A stretch of DNA of 64,000 nt from Roseimicrobium sp. ORNL1 (GTDB taxonomy: Bacteria; Verrucomicrobiota; Verrucomicrobiia; Verrucomicrobiales; Verrucomicrobiaceae). The notes below the pieces were generated by a model. That model had not been told where the DNA came from. It searched no databases and saw only the letters and a list, made by a program, of their open reading frames with translations. The DNA lies in contig NZ_CP049143.1 in NCBI RefSeq assembly GCF_011044495.1, positions 4,526,001 to 4,590,000 on the forward strand, read 5' to 3'. A program made the position numbers and the translations under genes. Shown here in pieces: positions 63,317 through 64,000 of the stretch; positions within the stretch are counted from its first letter, which is position 1; each line of letters starts with the position of its first letter.

Positions 63317-63727
63317 TCAATGGCAGCCGCAGCCGGAGCCGCAGCCACCGCTGCTGGACATTTCCTCGGCGGTGGGCACGCGGCCCTTTTCAAGCGTCTT
63401 GGAGACATGCTTGTTCACCATGTTCGCGATGCGCTGGAGCACCTGCTGGGCCTCCTGGAAGCTCTGGATGCCGGGATGGCTGTCGGCCTTCTCCTGAAGG
63501 TCCTCATAAACGCCGACTTCTTCGTCCGAGATGATTTCGCCGGCACGATGGCGGCGCTCAAGGTCATGCGAGGTGGTGGCGACTTCGCGGTATAGATTCA
63601 CCGCTTCCTCGTCAGCGAGGAACGTTTCCGCATTGGCGCGGGCGACCTTTACTTCCTCATCAGCGGCGATGGCTTCGCAGAGGTTTTGCAGTTGTTCTTC
63701 AATGGCAGAGGTGGCGATGGCGGTCAT
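63317..63727 (-). CDS. YlbF-family regulator-like protein with Cys/Gly tail
   Basis: 136 residues. The helical body (CEAIAADEEVKVARANAETF, EAVNLYREVATTSHDLERRH, SFQEAQQVLQRIANMVNKHV) fits the YlbF/YmcA superfamily, which in Firmicutes works with RNase Y. The last 12 residues are SSGGCGSGCGCH, with three Cys and one His, a probable metal-binding or oligomer-linking tail that the family core lacks. The neighbour upstream at 61973 encodes the DUF1080 protein. Confidence 0.75.
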   Translation of the reverse strand: MTAIATSAIEEQLQNLCEAIAADEEVKVARANAETFLADEEAVNLYREVATTSHDLERRHRAGEIISDEEVGVYEDLQEKADSHPGIQSFQEAQQVLQRIANMVNKHVSKTLEKGRVPTAEEMSSSGGCGSGCGCH

Positions 63728-63826
63728 AATCTGGACAGGCTAAGATACTCCGGCGGGAATGCGAATGCGTTTCCACGGAAAATCGCGGGGCACGCCCCCG
63801 CTGGCTGGATGCAAAAGCCTGAGTGG

Positions 63827-63862
63827 AATGGCCGCAAAAGAACGCAGAGAACGCAAAGGGGA
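63827..63862. repeat. Third copy of the GGCCGCAAAAGAACGCAGAG repeat
   Basis: AATGGCCGCAAAAGAACGCA and onward matches the element at 38860-38895 almost base for base (35 of 36 visible positions by eye). It lies in the 273-bp end region of the window, where I see no gene. Confidence 0.8.
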
Positions 63863-64000
63863 AGCGGCTGGTGGAGGCCTGGGCATGCCTCGATTTTTTC
63901 TGCACGTTTGCACATCTGACTGCATGTTAAGCGACCAGCCCTGTCTTTTACGATGTCCACGTCCGCCTTTTACGATTCATTGACTCCTTACTACCACCTC

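Overview
The window is a 64 kb chromosomal segment with high G+C, dense coding and many exported proteins. The gene content suggests a Verrucomicrobia-type organism (PVC group): a large block of secreted sulfatases, a DUF1080 protein, a DUF3604 protein, a PhoD-like phosphatase, a prenyltransferase-like repeat protein, a DUF5069 protein, a YlbF-like protein, and scattered palindromic intergenic repeats. This assignment comes from family knowledge and gene style. No rRNA is present to confirm it.

Layout. Positions 1-7.1 kb, plus strand: the 3' end of an FAD (phytoene-dehydrogenase-like) oxidoreductase, a stand-alone AraC-type DNA-binding domain, then a close cassette of periplasmic cupredoxin, membrane HAMP/class III nucleotide cyclase and outer-membrane barrel, followed by a DUF5069 protein, a secreted protein and a luciferase-like monooxygenase. 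At 7.1 kb lies the 5' half of a tRNA (D arm and anticodon arm only). Positions 7.2-17.5 kb, plus strand: a mixed set with an exported epoxide hydrolase, a Tat-type glycosidase-like protein, a PhyH dioxygenase, small hypotheticals, a GNAT acetyltransferase, a Tat-type FAD oxidoreductase next to a beta-helix protein, and a TPR protein. This part ends at a strong hairpin.

Positions 17.6-34.3 kb, minus strand: the centrepiece is seven exported formylglycine-type sulfatases with a PhoD-like phosphatase and a two-domain DUF3604 protein. Spacing divides it into three transcription blocks. The two long gaps each hold a copy of the same repeat, about 160 bp long. Five of the seven sulfatases carry Lys/Gly-rich low-complexity tails or linkers, and one has a non-canonical CWVSR active-site motif. 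The set looks built to strip sulfate and phosphate esters from a complex sulfated polymer outside the cytoplasm. No glycoside hydrolase, SusC/D transporter or sulfatase-maturing enzyme lies within the cluster.

Positions 34.4-48.7 kb: housekeeping and envelope genes, including gatC-gatA, an M42 peptidase, an LpxL-like acyltransferase, acpP, a YdjY-type protein beside a squalene-cyclase-like repeat protein, an ArnT/PMT-like glycosyltransferase, a NUDIX hydrolase, GNAT proteins and an HTTM membrane protein. Positions 48.8-55.7 kb: tRNA-Thr(CGU), a small coiled-coil protein, a prepilin peptidase, a zinc-ribbon protein, a PQQ-type beta-propeller, a HemW-like radical SAM protein and a chorismate-lyase-like protein. 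Positions 55.7-64 kb: three tandem paralogous Wzz-like two-TM proteins divergent from ileS, then a secreted protein, a DUF1080 protein and a YlbF-like protein with a Cys/Gly tail.

Starts were chosen from signal peptides, ribosome-binding sites and family lengths. Several annotated-looking extensions were rejected, notably one that runs antisense through the tRNA.
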